A stretch of 21,958 nucleotides of DNA from Motiliproteus sp036964625 (GCA_036964625.1 JBALTG010000075.1:1-21958); one strand, 5' to 3'. Shown: positions 1 through 8,083, counted from the first letter of the stretch. The notes: generated from the letters alone by a model not told the origin. A program made the numbers and translations.

Positions 1-103
1 GGGTTGAAACCCGACCCACAAAAGAAGCAGGCGCATCGCTTGGCGCTGTGATGGCTGAAGATCATGGGTAATCAGGATAAATTTTGTCCTTATCAGTGTC
101 GAT

Positions 104-1009
104 GTGACGGAGCAAAAGGTTAAAGATAGCCGTTTAAAAATGGCCAGTACTGTGTTCGATACCACCTCGGAAGCGATCATCGTGTCCAATTCGGATAATA
201 AAATCCAGTTGGTCAATCCTGCGTTTACCACGATCTCCGGTTACTCGGCCGCCGAGGTGATTGGTAAAGATCCCGGACTGCTCAGCTCTGGTCATCATGA
301 TGCCCAGTTCTATGCAGAGATGAATACGGCGTTGCGGACCTATAACCACTGGCAGGGCGAGATTTGGAACCGGCGTAAAAACGGCGAGATCTACCCCGAG
401 TGGCTGTCGATTGTCCGGGTTTTGGATCAGTTTGGTGATGTTGAGCAGTATGTGGCGGTATTTAGCGATGTTTCCAAGCGTAAAGAGACCGAGGGGCTGT
501 TGTATCAGCAGGCCAACTACGATCCCTTGACCGGGCTGCCTAATCGAATGCTGGCGCAGGATCGGCTGCGCTCCGCGGTGACGCGTAGCAAGCGATTAAG
601 TACTGAGGTAGCGGTGCTGCATCTGGGTTTGGATCGTTTCAAATGGGTCAATGATACCTACGGCCACGACGCCGGCGATGCGTTGCTCAAAGCCACGGCG
701 GAGCGCCTGACAGAGGTCGTGGGTGATTCGGATACCGTGGCCCGACTGAATGGCGATGAGTTTCTGATTCTGTTACCGGAGATTCGCTCCAGTCACGACG
801 CCGAGCATATTGCCGGAGCTATCGGTCAGCGGCTGTCTAAGTCCTTTCAGCTGGATAAGGGCGAGGCTTATCTGGGCAGCAGTATCGGGGTCGCGCTTTA
901 CCCGCTTGATGCTGAGGATATCGCCGGTTTGCTGCATCATGCAGACGCGGCGATGTGGCAGGCAAAAGAGAGCTGCGGCGCGAGCTACTGCTTTTTTCCC
1001 ATGAGATGA
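104..1009 (+). pseudogene. PAS-GGDEF half of a broken cyclic-di-GMP enzyme
   Basis: First piece of a PAS-GGDEF-EAL protein of the family that makes or degrades cyclic di-GMP. A PAS domain occupies about residues 12-125 (TSEAIIVSN, TISGYSAAEVIGKDP, then a PAC tail ending VAVFSDVSKRK), followed by a GGDEF domain (YDPLTGLPNRM, then LNGDEF). The signature is NGDEF rather than GGDEF, and no RxxD inhibitory site precedes it, so cyclase activity is doubtful. GTG at 104 is the formal start, but the frame is open back to 59 and the preceding codons read like the end of another PAS domain (FVLISVDVTEQK), so the real gene probably began further upstream. The reading frame leaves the family alignment at a run of six T (992-997) and stops at 1007-1009; one extra base there would join it to the EAL piece. 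Domain identity is secure; the broken state could be genuine or a sequencing error. Confidence 0.8.
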
Positions 1010-1577
1010 ATCAGCAGGCCCAAGTGCGCTCGCAGCTCGAAAGAGATCTGCGTAAAGCGATCGTTAACCAGGAATTTGAGGTTTATTATCAGCCGCTGGT
1101 AAGTCTTCATAACCAGGCAGTGACCGGGGCTGAGGCGCTTATTCGCTGGCATCATCCGCAACAGGGCTTGATATCACCTGCGCGGTTTATCCCTTTGGCG
1201 GAAGAGACCGGTTTGATCGTGCCGATTGGGCGCTGGGTGTTGGCGCAGGTGTGTGAGCAGCTCAAGCAGTGGCGCGATGATGCGGATCTGTCGATACGGG
1301 TCGCGGTCAATCTATCTGCCAAGCAGTGTCTGGGTCCGGAAGGTGTCGAGACGGTGTGCTCGGTGATTGTCGGCTCGCAGGTGGATACCAGTCGTCTGGT
1401 TATCGAAATTACGGAAAGCATGCTGATGGAGGATAAACAATCGCTGTCAGCATTGCGGCAGTTACGTGCCCTTGGGGTGAAGTTATCGATGGATGATTTC
1501 GGTACTGGTTATTCCTCGCTGAGTTATTTGAAGCACTTCCCGATCGATATTTTAAAAATTGACCGTGCCTTTGTTAA
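998..1577 (+). pseudogene. EAL domain, N-terminal piece of the same broken gene
   Basis: Continuation of the PAS-GGDEF gene in the +1-numbered frame. It begins at the T6 run, where the joined protein would read YCFFSHEMNQQ, and carries most of an EAL cyclic-di-GMP phosphodiesterase domain: GAEALIRWHHP (the EAL motif), AVNLSAKQ, IEITESMLM, DDFGTGYSSLSYLKHFP and KIDRAFV. ATG at 1006 overlaps the upstream stop in an ATGA arrangement, so coupled re-initiation is formally possible, but no ribosome binding site is visible. The homology stops exactly at a TTAA (1574-1577), where a miniature element is inserted; translation runs on for a few codons to TGA at 1591-1593. The catalytic domain lacks its last third, so this piece alone should not be an active phosphodiesterase. 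Confidence 0.8.
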
Positions 1578-1821
1578 CCCGGATATTTCATGAAGGGATC
1601 GAAATTTCTGGCTACGCTGGTTAAGCAGTCGCCGCTATCTTCCGCAGAGCCTTGGTGGTTCCAAGGGTCAAGGGAGATGGCGGGAAATGCAACGCCAGCG
1701 GAGTCAGAAAATCGATCAACGCGCTCGATTACAAAATGTAATCGCCAGATGTATTCAATAAACCAGAAAGCATGGGGCTTTCAGCCTTTTACTAAGTGCC
1801 TTTGTGAAATATCCGGGTTAA
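1574..1821. mobile_element. 240-bp non-autonomous inverted-repeat element (MITE-like) with TTAA target duplication
   Basis: The element spans 1578-1817 and is flanked by TTAA on both sides (1574-1577 and 1818-1821). Its ends are inverted repeats: CCCGGATATTTCATGAAGG at the left matches the reverse complement of the right end (1799-1817) at 17 of 19 positions, the outer 13 perfectly. Inside are two hairpins, CCTTGG/CCAAGG (1650-1666) and CGATTACA/TGTAATCG with an AAA loop (1726-1744). No transposase is encoded; the short open frames inside resemble nothing. Removing the element plus one TTAA rejoins the host gene in frame as DRAFV-KGLPDD, exactly what an EAL domain should read, which confirms the boundaries. 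TTAA duplication is the hallmark of piggyBac transposases; the bacterial IS1380 family is a proposed relative, so mobilisation in trans by an IS1380-like transposase is an inference. Confidence 0.88.
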
Positions 1822-2047
1822 GGGCCTTCCGGACGATAAAGGCGACGCAGCGCTGGTGCAGGCGATTGTGGCGATGGCGCGCAGTCTGAAGCTGGAGGTG
1901 GTTGCTGAGGGGGTGGAGACCGAGGCACAGAAAACGTTCCTTAAATCGCTGAGTTGTAACTACGTACAGGGCTTCTTCTACAGCAAGCCGATGCCTCTGA
2001 TCGCTTTTGAAATCTTCGTAAAACAGTATAATGCGCAGCGGATTTAA
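1822..2047 (+). pseudogene. EAL domain, C-terminal piece of the same broken gene
   Basis: The remainder of the EAL domain resumes right after the second TTAA: KGLPDDKGDAALVQ, then IVAMARSLKLEVVAEGVETEA, then YVQGFFYSKPM, ending at TAA 2045-2047. These correspond to the last helices and strands of the EAL barrel, including the VVAEGVET motif. An ATG at 1856 would give a 63-residue fragment, with no ribosome binding site and no expected function. With the two upstream pieces it makes one ancestral gene of roughly 560 codons from position 104. The stop lies about 80 bases before ccmI, so the wreck sits directly upstream of the cytochrome c maturation operon. Confidence 0.8.
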
Positions 2048-2126
2048 ACTTTTTGCAAATCTCAGTGTCCTAGGGTTGCAGTTAGTACAGGAACGACACT
2101 TCCTCTTCTTTGGTGAATAAACAGCT

Positions 2127-3407
2127 ATGATGACTTTTTTCTGGCCAGTACTGGTCGCGTTGGTAGGGCTTGCATTAGCCTTTGTATGGTGGCCCTGGTT
2201 GAGACCCAAAGCTGAGGTGGCTGTCTGCGTTGCAGATATTGACCGCAATCAGCTCAATGTGGATATCTTTAAACAGCGTGTCTCTGAGCTGGAGCAGGAG
2301 TTGGTCGAGGGTAATCTGGATCAGACTGCATTCGATGACTTGCACCTGGAGCTGGAGCGGAACCTGTTGCAGGAGGTGGATGATGCGCCCCGTGCCGCGA
2401 CTGCTGACCAGCCGTTCAGTGTGTGGATCCCGCTAGCCATGACCCTGATCATACCGCTGCTGTCGTTCTATTTTTATCTGCAGCTGGGCTCCAGTGACTT
2501 GTTAAACCAGCCCCGCCAAACCGCAGCCTCGCAGCACCCGGATACCGGCCATGATCTGTCTGGAATTGATGCTCAGGTTGCTGCGCTGAAAGCGCGTTTG
2601 GAAGCGGAGCCCGGTAATTCCCAGGGTTGGTTTACCCTGGGGCGCACCTACCTGACTCTGCAGCGTTACCAGGATGCGTACGGGGCGTTTACCAAAGTGG
2701 GTGAGCTGGTCGGCGAGCACGCCGAGATCATCAGCCAGCAGGCACAGGCGCTGTATTATCTGAATAATCGTCAGATCACCGCCGAAGTGCAGCAGATTAT
2801 TGATCGCGCCCTGGCGCTGGATCCTCAGGATCCGGGGACTCTCGGCCTGCTCGGCATGGCTGCTTACGACGCCGGCCAGCTCAGCAAGGCGATCGATCTT
2901 TGGCAGCAACTAGTGACTAGTGATCGCACCAATGTGAACCGTGCAGGCTTGCAGCAGGCGATTGCCGCGGCTAGGTCGGAGCTGGCTCAGCAGGGTATCG
3001 AATATCGCCCGCAGTCGACTCCCTCGGCAACGGCTCAGCCCGACAGCGAGCTGGCGCTTGCATCGCTGAAAGTATTGGTTGAATTGGACCGCGCACTCAA
3101 GGGTACTGTTGCACCCGAAACGACCGTGTTCGTTTATGCCCAGGCGGTCACTGGGTCGAAGATGCCGTTGGCGGCAACCCGGTTGCAGGTACGTGATCTG
3201 CCGGCCATGGTGACCCTGGATGATTCGATGGCGATGGGGCCGATGGTCAAACTGTCATCGGCCGAACAGGTGCAGGTCCGCGCCACGGTCAGTTTTTCGG
3301 GTTCCCCGGGGGCCAAGCCTGGCGATATTCAGGGTGTTATGAGTCCGGTCAAGGTGGCGGGTAATGACGAGTTAATCAAGATTCTTATCAGCGAGGTGGT
3401 CAACTAA
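2127..3407 (+). CDS. ccmI: Cytochrome c maturation protein CcmI (CycH)
   Basis: CcmI chaperones apocytochrome c to the CcmF-CcmH haem ligation complex in the cytoplasmic membrane. The 426-residue product shows the full two-part architecture: an N-terminal membrane module with a first helix (about residues 5-23), a cytoplasmic heptad-like loop containing the family signature RNQLNVDIFKQRVSELE (residues 40-56), a second helix (about 100-120), then periplasmic TPR repeats (about 150-290, e.g. GWFTLGRTYLTLQRYQDA) and a C-terminal beta-rich domain. Two ATGs lie in tandem (2127 and 2130) and either may be used; the ribosome binding site is poor. First gene of the operon, 46 bases ahead of ccmE. In most gammaproteobacteria ccmI is the last ccm gene after ccmH, so its position here is unusual. 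Identity is confident. Confidence 0.93.
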   Translation: MMTFFWPVLVALVGLALAFVWWPWLRPKAEVAVCVADIDRNQLNVDIFKQRVSELEQELVEGNLDQTAFDDLHLELERNLLQEVDDAPRAATADQPFSVWIPLAMTLIIPLLSFYFYLQLGSSDLLNQPRQTAASQHPDTGHDLSGIDAQVAALKARLEAEPGNSQGWFTLGRTYLTLQRYQDAYGAFTKVGELVGEHAEIISQQAQALYYLNNRQITAEVQQIIDRALALDPQDPGTLGLLGMAAYDAGQLSKAIDLWQQLVTSDRTNVNRAGLQQAIAAARSELAQQGIEYRPQSTPSATAQPDSELALASLKVLVELDRALKGTVAPETTVFVYAQAVTGSKMPLAATRLQVRDLPAMVTLDDSMAMGPMVKLSSAEQVQVRATVSFSGSPGAKPGDIQGVMSPVKVAGNDELIKILISEVVN

Positions 3408-3453
3408 GTGTTATCTCCTTCAGTATGTTTCACATATCCAGAGGTAGGTGCTA

Positions 3454-3924
3454 ATGAATCCTAAACGAAAAAAACGGATGGCCTTTGTGGTAGCCATCGT
3501 GGTCGCTGTCAGCGTTGCTGTCGGGCTTTCGTTATACGCACTGAGCCAAAATATTAATCTGTTTTTTACCCCGACCCAGATCGCCGCCGGTGAGGCGCCT
3601 GTCGGTCAGCGAATCCGTGCGGGTGGCATGGTCGTCGATGACAGTGTCGTACGCGATCAGACCGACCTTAAAGTGCGGTTTGGGCTCACCGACCACGTAT
3701 CTAATGTCGAGGTTGAATACACCGGTATTTTGCCCGATCTGTTCCGGGAGGGGCAGGGTATCGTTGCTCAGGGTGCGATGAATTCCGAGGGTGTGTTTGT
3801 GGCCACAGAGGTACTGGCTAAGCATGATGAAGAGTATATGCCACCCGAAGTTAAGTTTGCCCTGGACGCCGCTGGAAAAACCGCCGACGGTGACGATGTT
3901 GTTCTTCAGAAGAGCGGAGGTTAA
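3454..3924 (+). CDS. ccmE: Cytochrome c maturation haem chaperone CcmE
   Basis: CcmE is the membrane-anchored periplasmic haem chaperone that takes haem from CcmC and delivers it to CcmF. The 156-residue product has a short basic N-terminus (MNPKRKKR), one transmembrane helix (about residues 9-30), and an OB-fold domain ending in the haem-attachment segment HDEEYMPPEV, in which His124 is the expected covalent haem ligand and Tyr128 the conserved partner. I start it at ATG 3454, preceded by AGAGGT (3440-3445) with an eight-base gap, rather than at the in-frame GTG 3448, which overlaps that site. It follows ccmI by 46 bases and precedes ccmF by 6, so co-translation in one operon is likely. Length is normal for the family. 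Confidence 0.95.
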   Translation: MNPKRKKRMAFVVAIVVAVSVAVGLSLYALSQNINLFFTPTQIAAGEAPVGQRIRAGGMVVDDSVVRDQTDLKVRFGLTDHVSNVEVEYTGILPDLFREGQGIVAQGAMNSEGVFVATEVLAKHDEEYMPPEVKFALDAAGKTADGDDVVLQKSGG

Positions 3925-3930
3925 GGGCTG

Positions 3931-5886
3931 ATGATCCCTGAATTTGGTACGTTTACACTCATTCTGTCGCTGTGTCTGAGTCTGGTCCTGGCGGTTGTGC
4001 CTCTGGTGGGCGCAACCTCTGGAAATATGCAGATGATGAGCTACGCCCGGCCTTTGGCCAACGGCGTGTTTACCCTGTTGACGATCAGTTTTATCTGTTT
4101 GTTTTATTCGTTCTGGAGTGATGATTTCTCGGTGAAGTATGTCGCCAATCATTCCAATAGCGCCTTGCCGCTGGCGTTCAAGCTGAGCGCGGTCTGGGGT
4201 GGGCACGAGGGCTCGTTGCTGCTCTGGCTATGGATTCTGAGCGCCTGGACCTTCGCTGTCAGTCTGTTTAGCAAGGGCATGCCGGAAGATATTCTGGCGC
4301 GAGTGCTGGCGGTGCTGGGGATCATTCTGGTTGGTTTCGGTCTGTTTGTGTTACTGACCTCCAGTCCGTTTGCGCGCTATCTGCCGAATTTTCCCGCCGA
4401 CGGTGGAGACCTTAATCCATTGCTGCAGGATCCTGGGTTGATTATCCATCCGCCGATGTTGTATATGGGTTATGTTGGCTTTGCTGTGGCTTTTGCTTTC
4501 GCGATCGCGGCGCTGCTGAGTGGCAAGATGGATACCGCCTGGGCGCGCTGGGCGCGGCCTTGGACCAATGTGGCCTGGGTCTTTCTTACCCTGGGTATCG
4601 CACTGGGTAGCTGGTGGGCCTATTACGAACTCGGTTGGGGCGGCTGGTGGTTCTGGGATCCGGTTGAAAACGCGTCCTTTATGCCCTGGTTGGTCGGTAC
4701 TGCGCTGGTGCATTCGCTGGCGGCGACCGAGAAGCGTGGCGTGTTCAAGAGCTGGACGCTGTTATTGGCCATCTTCGCATTTTCGTTGAGTTTGTTAGGC
4801 ACCTTCCTGGTCCGTTCCGGCGTGCTGACATCGGTGCATGCGTTTGCAACGGATCCGACCCGGGGTTTCTTTGTACTGGTGTTGCTGGCGATTACGGTCG
4901 GTGGCTCGTTACTGCTGTATGCGATTAAGGCGCCGAATTTACAGAGCGAGTCGAACTTTAAACTGGTCTCGCGGGAAAGTTTAATCCTGGTCAATAACGT
5001 TATTTTGACCGTGGTGACGATTACGGTGCTGCTCGGGACCCTGTATCCGTTAATTATCGATGCGCTGGGTTTGGGCAAGCTCTCGGTGGGGCCGCCCTAC
5101 TTCAACGCCTTCTTTGTGCCCTTTATGAGTATTCTCACCCTGTTCATGGGGGTTGGGATGTTAACGCGCTGGAAGCAGGCTGATTCGCGGATGTGGAAGC
5201 CGTTGCTGATTATTGCCCTGATCTGTGTCGTTGTCGGCATCGCTACGCCCCTGCTGTACAAGGGGGCGCTGGAGTGGTGGGGTGCCCTGGGTGCCGGCTT
5301 GCTGCTGTGGGTGGTTCTGGCTTCGCTGCAGGATCTGTCTGTGAAACTGGCTAATAAGCCGGACAAGATGGCAGCCCTGAAGGGATTGTCGCGAAGCTAT
5401 TATGGCATGCTGTTCGCCCATATCGGGATTGGCGTGACGGTCGTTGGTATCGCCATGGTGACCATCTACAATGACGAGCGCGATCTGCGCATGGCCGTTG
5501 GCGAGACCGTTGAGATTAGTGGTTACAGCTTTACCTTCAATGAGATGCGTAAGGTTGTTGGCCCTAACTATGTCAGTGATGAAGGCCACTTTACGCTGCA
5601 GATCGATGGCCGTGCCTATACCGAGCTGTTGCCTCAGAAGCGTTTCTACAACGTCGCCAAGCAAACGATGACGGAAGCTGCGATCGATCCCGGGTTGTTC
5701 CGCGATATCTACCTTGCGCTGGGTGAGCGGTTGGAGGATGGTTCCTGGGCGGTGCGGATACAGGTTAAGCCGTTTGTGCGCTGGATCTGGTTGGGTGCCA
5801 TCTTTATGGGTATCGGCGGTCTGCTGGCAGCGACGGACAAACGTTATCGGCGTCGGCGTCCGAATCCAGCTAAACAGCTCGCGTGA
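3931..5886 (+). CDS. ccmF: Cytochrome c haem lyase subunit CcmF
   Basis: CcmF is the integral membrane core of the System I haem ligase, which receives haem from CcmE and attaches it to the CXXCH site of apocytochrome c. The 651-residue product is polytopic throughout and carries the WWD haem-handling motif WGGWWFWDPVE (W236-E246). The four conserved histidines are visible at 173 (IIHPPMLYMG), 261 (LVHSLAATEK), 303 (TSVHAFATDP) and 497 (LFAHIGIG); the first three coincide in number with those described for Escherichia coli CcmF. The region of about residues 530-610 is a periplasmic loop before the last helix. ATG 3931 has GGAGG at 3916-3920. Full length, no lesions. Highly confident. Confidence 0.97.
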   Translation: MIPEFGTFTLILSLCLSLVLAVVPLVGATSGNMQMMSYARPLANGVFTLLTISFICLFYSFWSDDFSVKYVANHSNSALPLAFKLSAVWGGHEGSLLLWLWILSAWTFAVSLFSKGMPEDILARVLAVLGIILVGFGLFVLLTSSPFARYLPNFPADGGDLNPLLQDPGLIIHPPMLYMGYVGFAVAFAFAIAALLSGKMDTAWARWARPWTNVAWVFLTLGIALGSWWAYYELGWGGWWFWDPVENASFMPWLVGTALVHSLAATEKRGVFKSWTLLLAIFAFSLSLLGTFLVRSGVLTSVHAFATDPTRGFFVLVLLAITVGGSLLLYAIKAPNLQSESNFKLVSRESLILVNNVILTVVTITVLLGTLYPLIIDALGLGKLSVGPPYFNAFFVPFMSILTLFMGVGMLTRWKQADSRMWKPLLIIALICVVVGIATPLLYKGALEWWGALGAGLLLWVVLASLQDLSVKLANKPDKMAALKGLSRSYYGMLFAHIGIGVTVVGIAMVTIYNDERDLRMAVGETVEISGYSFTFNEMRKVVGPNYVSDEGHFTLQIDGRAYTELLPQKRFYNVAKQTMTEAAIDPGLFRDIYLALGERLEDGSWAVRIQVKPFVRWIWLGAIFMGIGGLLAATDKRYRRRRPNPAKQLA

Positions 5887-5903
5887 TTAAGGAGTAGAAA
5901 GAG

Positions 5904-6443
5904 ATGAATTTACGTCGCGTGTTGTTGTTTATACCGATTGTGTTGGCGCTGCTGTTGGGGCTGTTTTTATGGAAGGGGCTCTCGATGGATCCCCGGGAGC
6001 TGCCTTCGGCCCTGGTGGGCAAATCCTTTCCCGCCTTTGCGCTGGCAGCGCTGAAAGACCCAGAGCGGACCCTTACCGAGGCCGATCTGCCCGGACGTCC
6101 CGTATTGGTCAATATCTGGGCCACCTGGTGTCCTTCGTGCAAGGTCGAGCATCCGCAGCTGGTCAGCATCGCCCGCGATGACAACATTCCGATCATCGGT
6201 CTGAACTATAAGGATGACGCCGAGGCGGCCAAGCAATGGCTGCGCCGGTACGACAATCCTTATCTGTTTACTATCTTCGATCCTGAAGGAACACTGGGCT
6301 TCAATCTGGGGGTTTACGGGGCACCGGAAACCTTCATTGTCGATGCTAAGGGGATCGTTCGGTACCGGCATGCGGGTCCGATCGATACAACCACCTGGAA
6401 AACGATGCGCAATATCGTCCGTGACCTGGAGCGCCAAGGCTGA
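5904..6443 (+). CDS. ccmG: Thiol:disulfide interchange protein CcmG (DsbE)
   Basis: CcmG is a membrane-tethered periplasmic thioredoxin that keeps the apocytochrome CXXCH cysteines reduced before haem attachment, using electrons from DsbD. The 179-residue product has an N-terminal anchor helix (about residues 5-23) and a thioredoxin fold with WATWCPSC (Cys76 and Cys79) and the VYGAPETF cis-proline segment typical of DsbE. The ATG is preceded by AAGGAG (5888-5893). Its TGA shares its last base with the ATG of the following CopD-like gene, indicating translational coupling. In many genomes ccmH comes next; here it does not. Length is typical. Confidence 0.95.
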   Translation: MNLRRVLLFIPIVLALLLGLFLWKGLSMDPRELPSALVGKSFPAFALAALKDPERTLTEADLPGRPVLVNIWATWCPSCKVEHPQLVSIARDDNIPIIGLNYKDDAEAAKQWLRRYDNPYLFTIFDPEGTLGFNLGVYGAPETFIVDAKGIVRYRHAGPIDTTTWKTMRNIVRDLERQG

Positions 6444-6898
6444 TGCCGGTAGCGATCGCCCTGCATCTGCTGGCTGCGGTCTACTGGGTCGGCGGCATGC
6501 TGGTGATGCTGTTGGCGGTGCGACCAGCGGCAGTCCAGCTGCTCGAACCGCCACAGCGGTTGCCACTGTTGTGTGCGGTGTTGAGTCGGTTCTTTGTTGG
6601 GGTGTGGGGGGCGTTAGCGGTGCTGCTGGGCACCGGGCTGTGGATGTTGTTACGGGTCTTTGGTGGTTTCGCCCTGGCCGGTATTCACATCCATGCCATG
6701 TTGCTGCTGTTTCTGTTGATGGCGGCTATTTTCCTTTATCTGTTCTTTCGTCCTTATTCCGTATTAAAGCGGGCGCTTAAAGACAAAAACTTGCCGCTGG
6801 CAGGGGTCCAGATGGGACTTATCCGTACGCTGGTGGTCATTAACGCCAGCGTGGGAGTGGTCACGCTTATTGTTGCCAGCGCAGGCCGCTATCTGTAG
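6443..6898 (+). CDS. CopD-family four-helix membrane protein
   Basis: The 151-residue product is almost entirely hydrophobic, with four predicted transmembrane helices (about residues 3-25, 45-72, 80-103 and 123-148). The first helix holds ALHLLAAVYWVGGM and the third begins IHIHAM, histidine placements typical of CopD-like proteins and of the related HemJ group, which bind copper or haem. It starts on the last base of the ccmG stop codon, so it is translated with the ccm operon, which suggests a role in haem, copper or respiratory-complex biogenesis; that role is an inference from position. Exact substrate unknown. It ends 15 bases before the convergent pentapeptide gene. Confidence 0.72.
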   Translation: MPVAIALHLLAAVYWVGGMLVMLLAVRPAAVQLLEPPQRLPLLCAVLSRFFVGVWGALAVLLGTGLWMLLRVFGGFALAGIHIHAMLLLFLLMAAIFLYLFFRPYSVLKRALKDKNLPLAGVQMGLIRTLVVINASVGVVTLIVASAGRYL

Positions 6899-6913
6899 CA
6901 CTGATTTTTCGGA

Positions 6914-8083
6914 TTATTGAATCAGATCGATAATCTGCTCATCTTGTTGTAACTCTATCACCACGTCTAACGACTTTTGCTCGGTAATGCACTGTCCCAT
7001 TGAGGGCTGGCTGCAAACAGAGCCGTCATGCCAGGTCGCCTCGCTCAAATCTGCGTTGTCTAAGGTTGCCTGGAGCATGCTTGCGCCAGTTAGATCAGCA
7101 TTGCGTAGGTCAGCACCGCTCAAATTAGAACGATCGAACCGGGCTTGTTGCAGGATTGCGCCGTTAAACGATGTTTTCTTGATCGCATGCTCGGCGGCCA
7201 GATCCACATCGCTCAGGTCCGCATGACTCAGGTCTGCACCGCTGAAATCTACCCAGCGTAGGATCGTATTACTCAAATCAGCACGAGAAAGGTTGCTGTT
7301 GATCATGCTTGTGGCGGTCAGGGTCGACTGGCTGAATTGGCTGTCAGACAGATTGGAACGGGAAAAATTGGCCCACTTAATCACCGTCTGATTCAGGGTT
7401 GAGTGGGCCAGATTGGAATCGCTGAGATCGCTGGATGAGAGGTTGGCGCCGTTCAGGTTGGCCCAGGCCAGATTGCTTTGGCGGATGTTGGTCTGGATCA
7501 GATTGGTATCCTGGAGGTTGCTGTTGCCCAGGTTGGTGTGGCTGAGATCCGCCTGGAACAGGTTGGCGGCGGATAAATTTGCCGCTGATAAGTTGGCGTT
7601 CTGCAGTATTGATTGCTTGAAATTGGTGCCGCGCAGGTCGGCTTGGGCCAGATTGCTACCGTTAAGATCGGCTCCGGGAAACTGGGCACGCCGCAATTTG
7701 GCCTGCGCCAGGTTGGTTTGCAGCAGGCTGGCTGAGCTCAGGTCGGCGCGCTCTAGCTCGGCCCAGCGCAGATCCGCATTATCCAGTATGGCCCCCTGCA
7801 GTGTGGCGCCATTAAAACGCGTGCCGGTTGCCGTTGCACCCGTCAGGATAGCCTGGTTGAGGTTGCTGTTGTTGAGGTTAGCCATGCCCAGGTTGGCTCC
7901 CGACAAGTCTTTGCCCTGCAGGTCGCTATCGGCCAAATCGCATTCGAACCAGTCGACGTTTGGGCCCGCGGGATCGCTGCAGGCCGCCTGGCTGGGTGAG
8001 GCGGCCGCGAGCAGGAGCGTGCCGGTCAGGAGTAACGCGTGCTGAGGTCGGTTGCAGGATCGGGTCATGGAGGTATCAGCCAT
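6914..8083 (-). CDS. Exported pentapeptide-repeat protein
   Basis: The 389-residue product starts with a signal peptide (hydrophobic core LLLTGTLLLAAAS, likely cleavage after SQA near residue 33), followed by a short DWFECDL segment. Roughly 55-60 pentapeptide repeats of the A(D/N)LXX type then occupy about residues 45-345, predicting a right-handed four-sided beta-helix. The C-terminus (WHDGSVCSQPSMGQC, then an acidic tail) caps the helix and holds a possible disulfide. Starts at 8083 or at the next ATG (8068) are both possible; neither has a clear ribosome binding site. It lies 70 bases downstream of another exported protein on the same strand and could be co-transcribed with it. Pentapeptide proteins have varied roles (gyrase mimicry is cytoplasmic); an exported one cannot be assigned a function here. 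Confidence 0.85.
   Translation of the reverse strand: MADTSMTRSCNRPQHALLLTGTLLLAAASPSQAACSDPAGPNVDWFECDLADSDLQGKDLSGANLGMANLNNSNLNQAILTGATATGTRFNGATLQGAILDNADLRWAELERADLSSASLLQTNLAQAKLRRAQFPGADLNGSNLAQADLRGTNFKQSILQNANLSAANLSAANLFQADLSHTNLGNSNLQDTNLIQTNIRQSNLAWANLNGANLSSSDLSDSNLAHSTLNQTVIKWANFSRSNLSDSQFSQSTLTATSMINSNLSRADLSNTILRWVDFSGADLSHADLSDVDLAAEHAIKKTSFNGAILQQARFDRSNLSGADLRNADLTGASMLQATLDNADLSEATWHDGSVCSQPSMGQCITEQKSLDVVIELQQDEQIIDLIQ

Noticed and set aside
1590..1889. A 99-codon frame within and beyond the inserted element, as a possible element gene
   Set aside because: It runs across the right end of the element into EAL sequence in a wrong frame and shows no transposase features.
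1781..2248. A 155-codon - strand frame from the element end into ccmI
   Set aside because: It crosses the element boundary, a pseudogene piece and the ccmI start, so it cannot be an ancestral gene.
3532..4206. A 224-codon - strand frame across ccmE and ccmF
   Set aside because: Both strands cannot be under strong coding constraint here, and ccmE/ccmF carry all family motifs.
6901..6925. CTGATT/AATCAG stem between the CopD-like and pentapeptide genes as a bidirectional terminator
   Set aside because: It has only six AT-rich pairs, a 13-base loop, and no proper T-run at the stem ends.
7413..8045. A 210-codon + strand frame opposite the pentapeptide-repeat gene
   Set aside because: The pentapeptide periodicity forces a repetitive antisense frame; its Arg/Leu-rich product is a by-product of the repeats.
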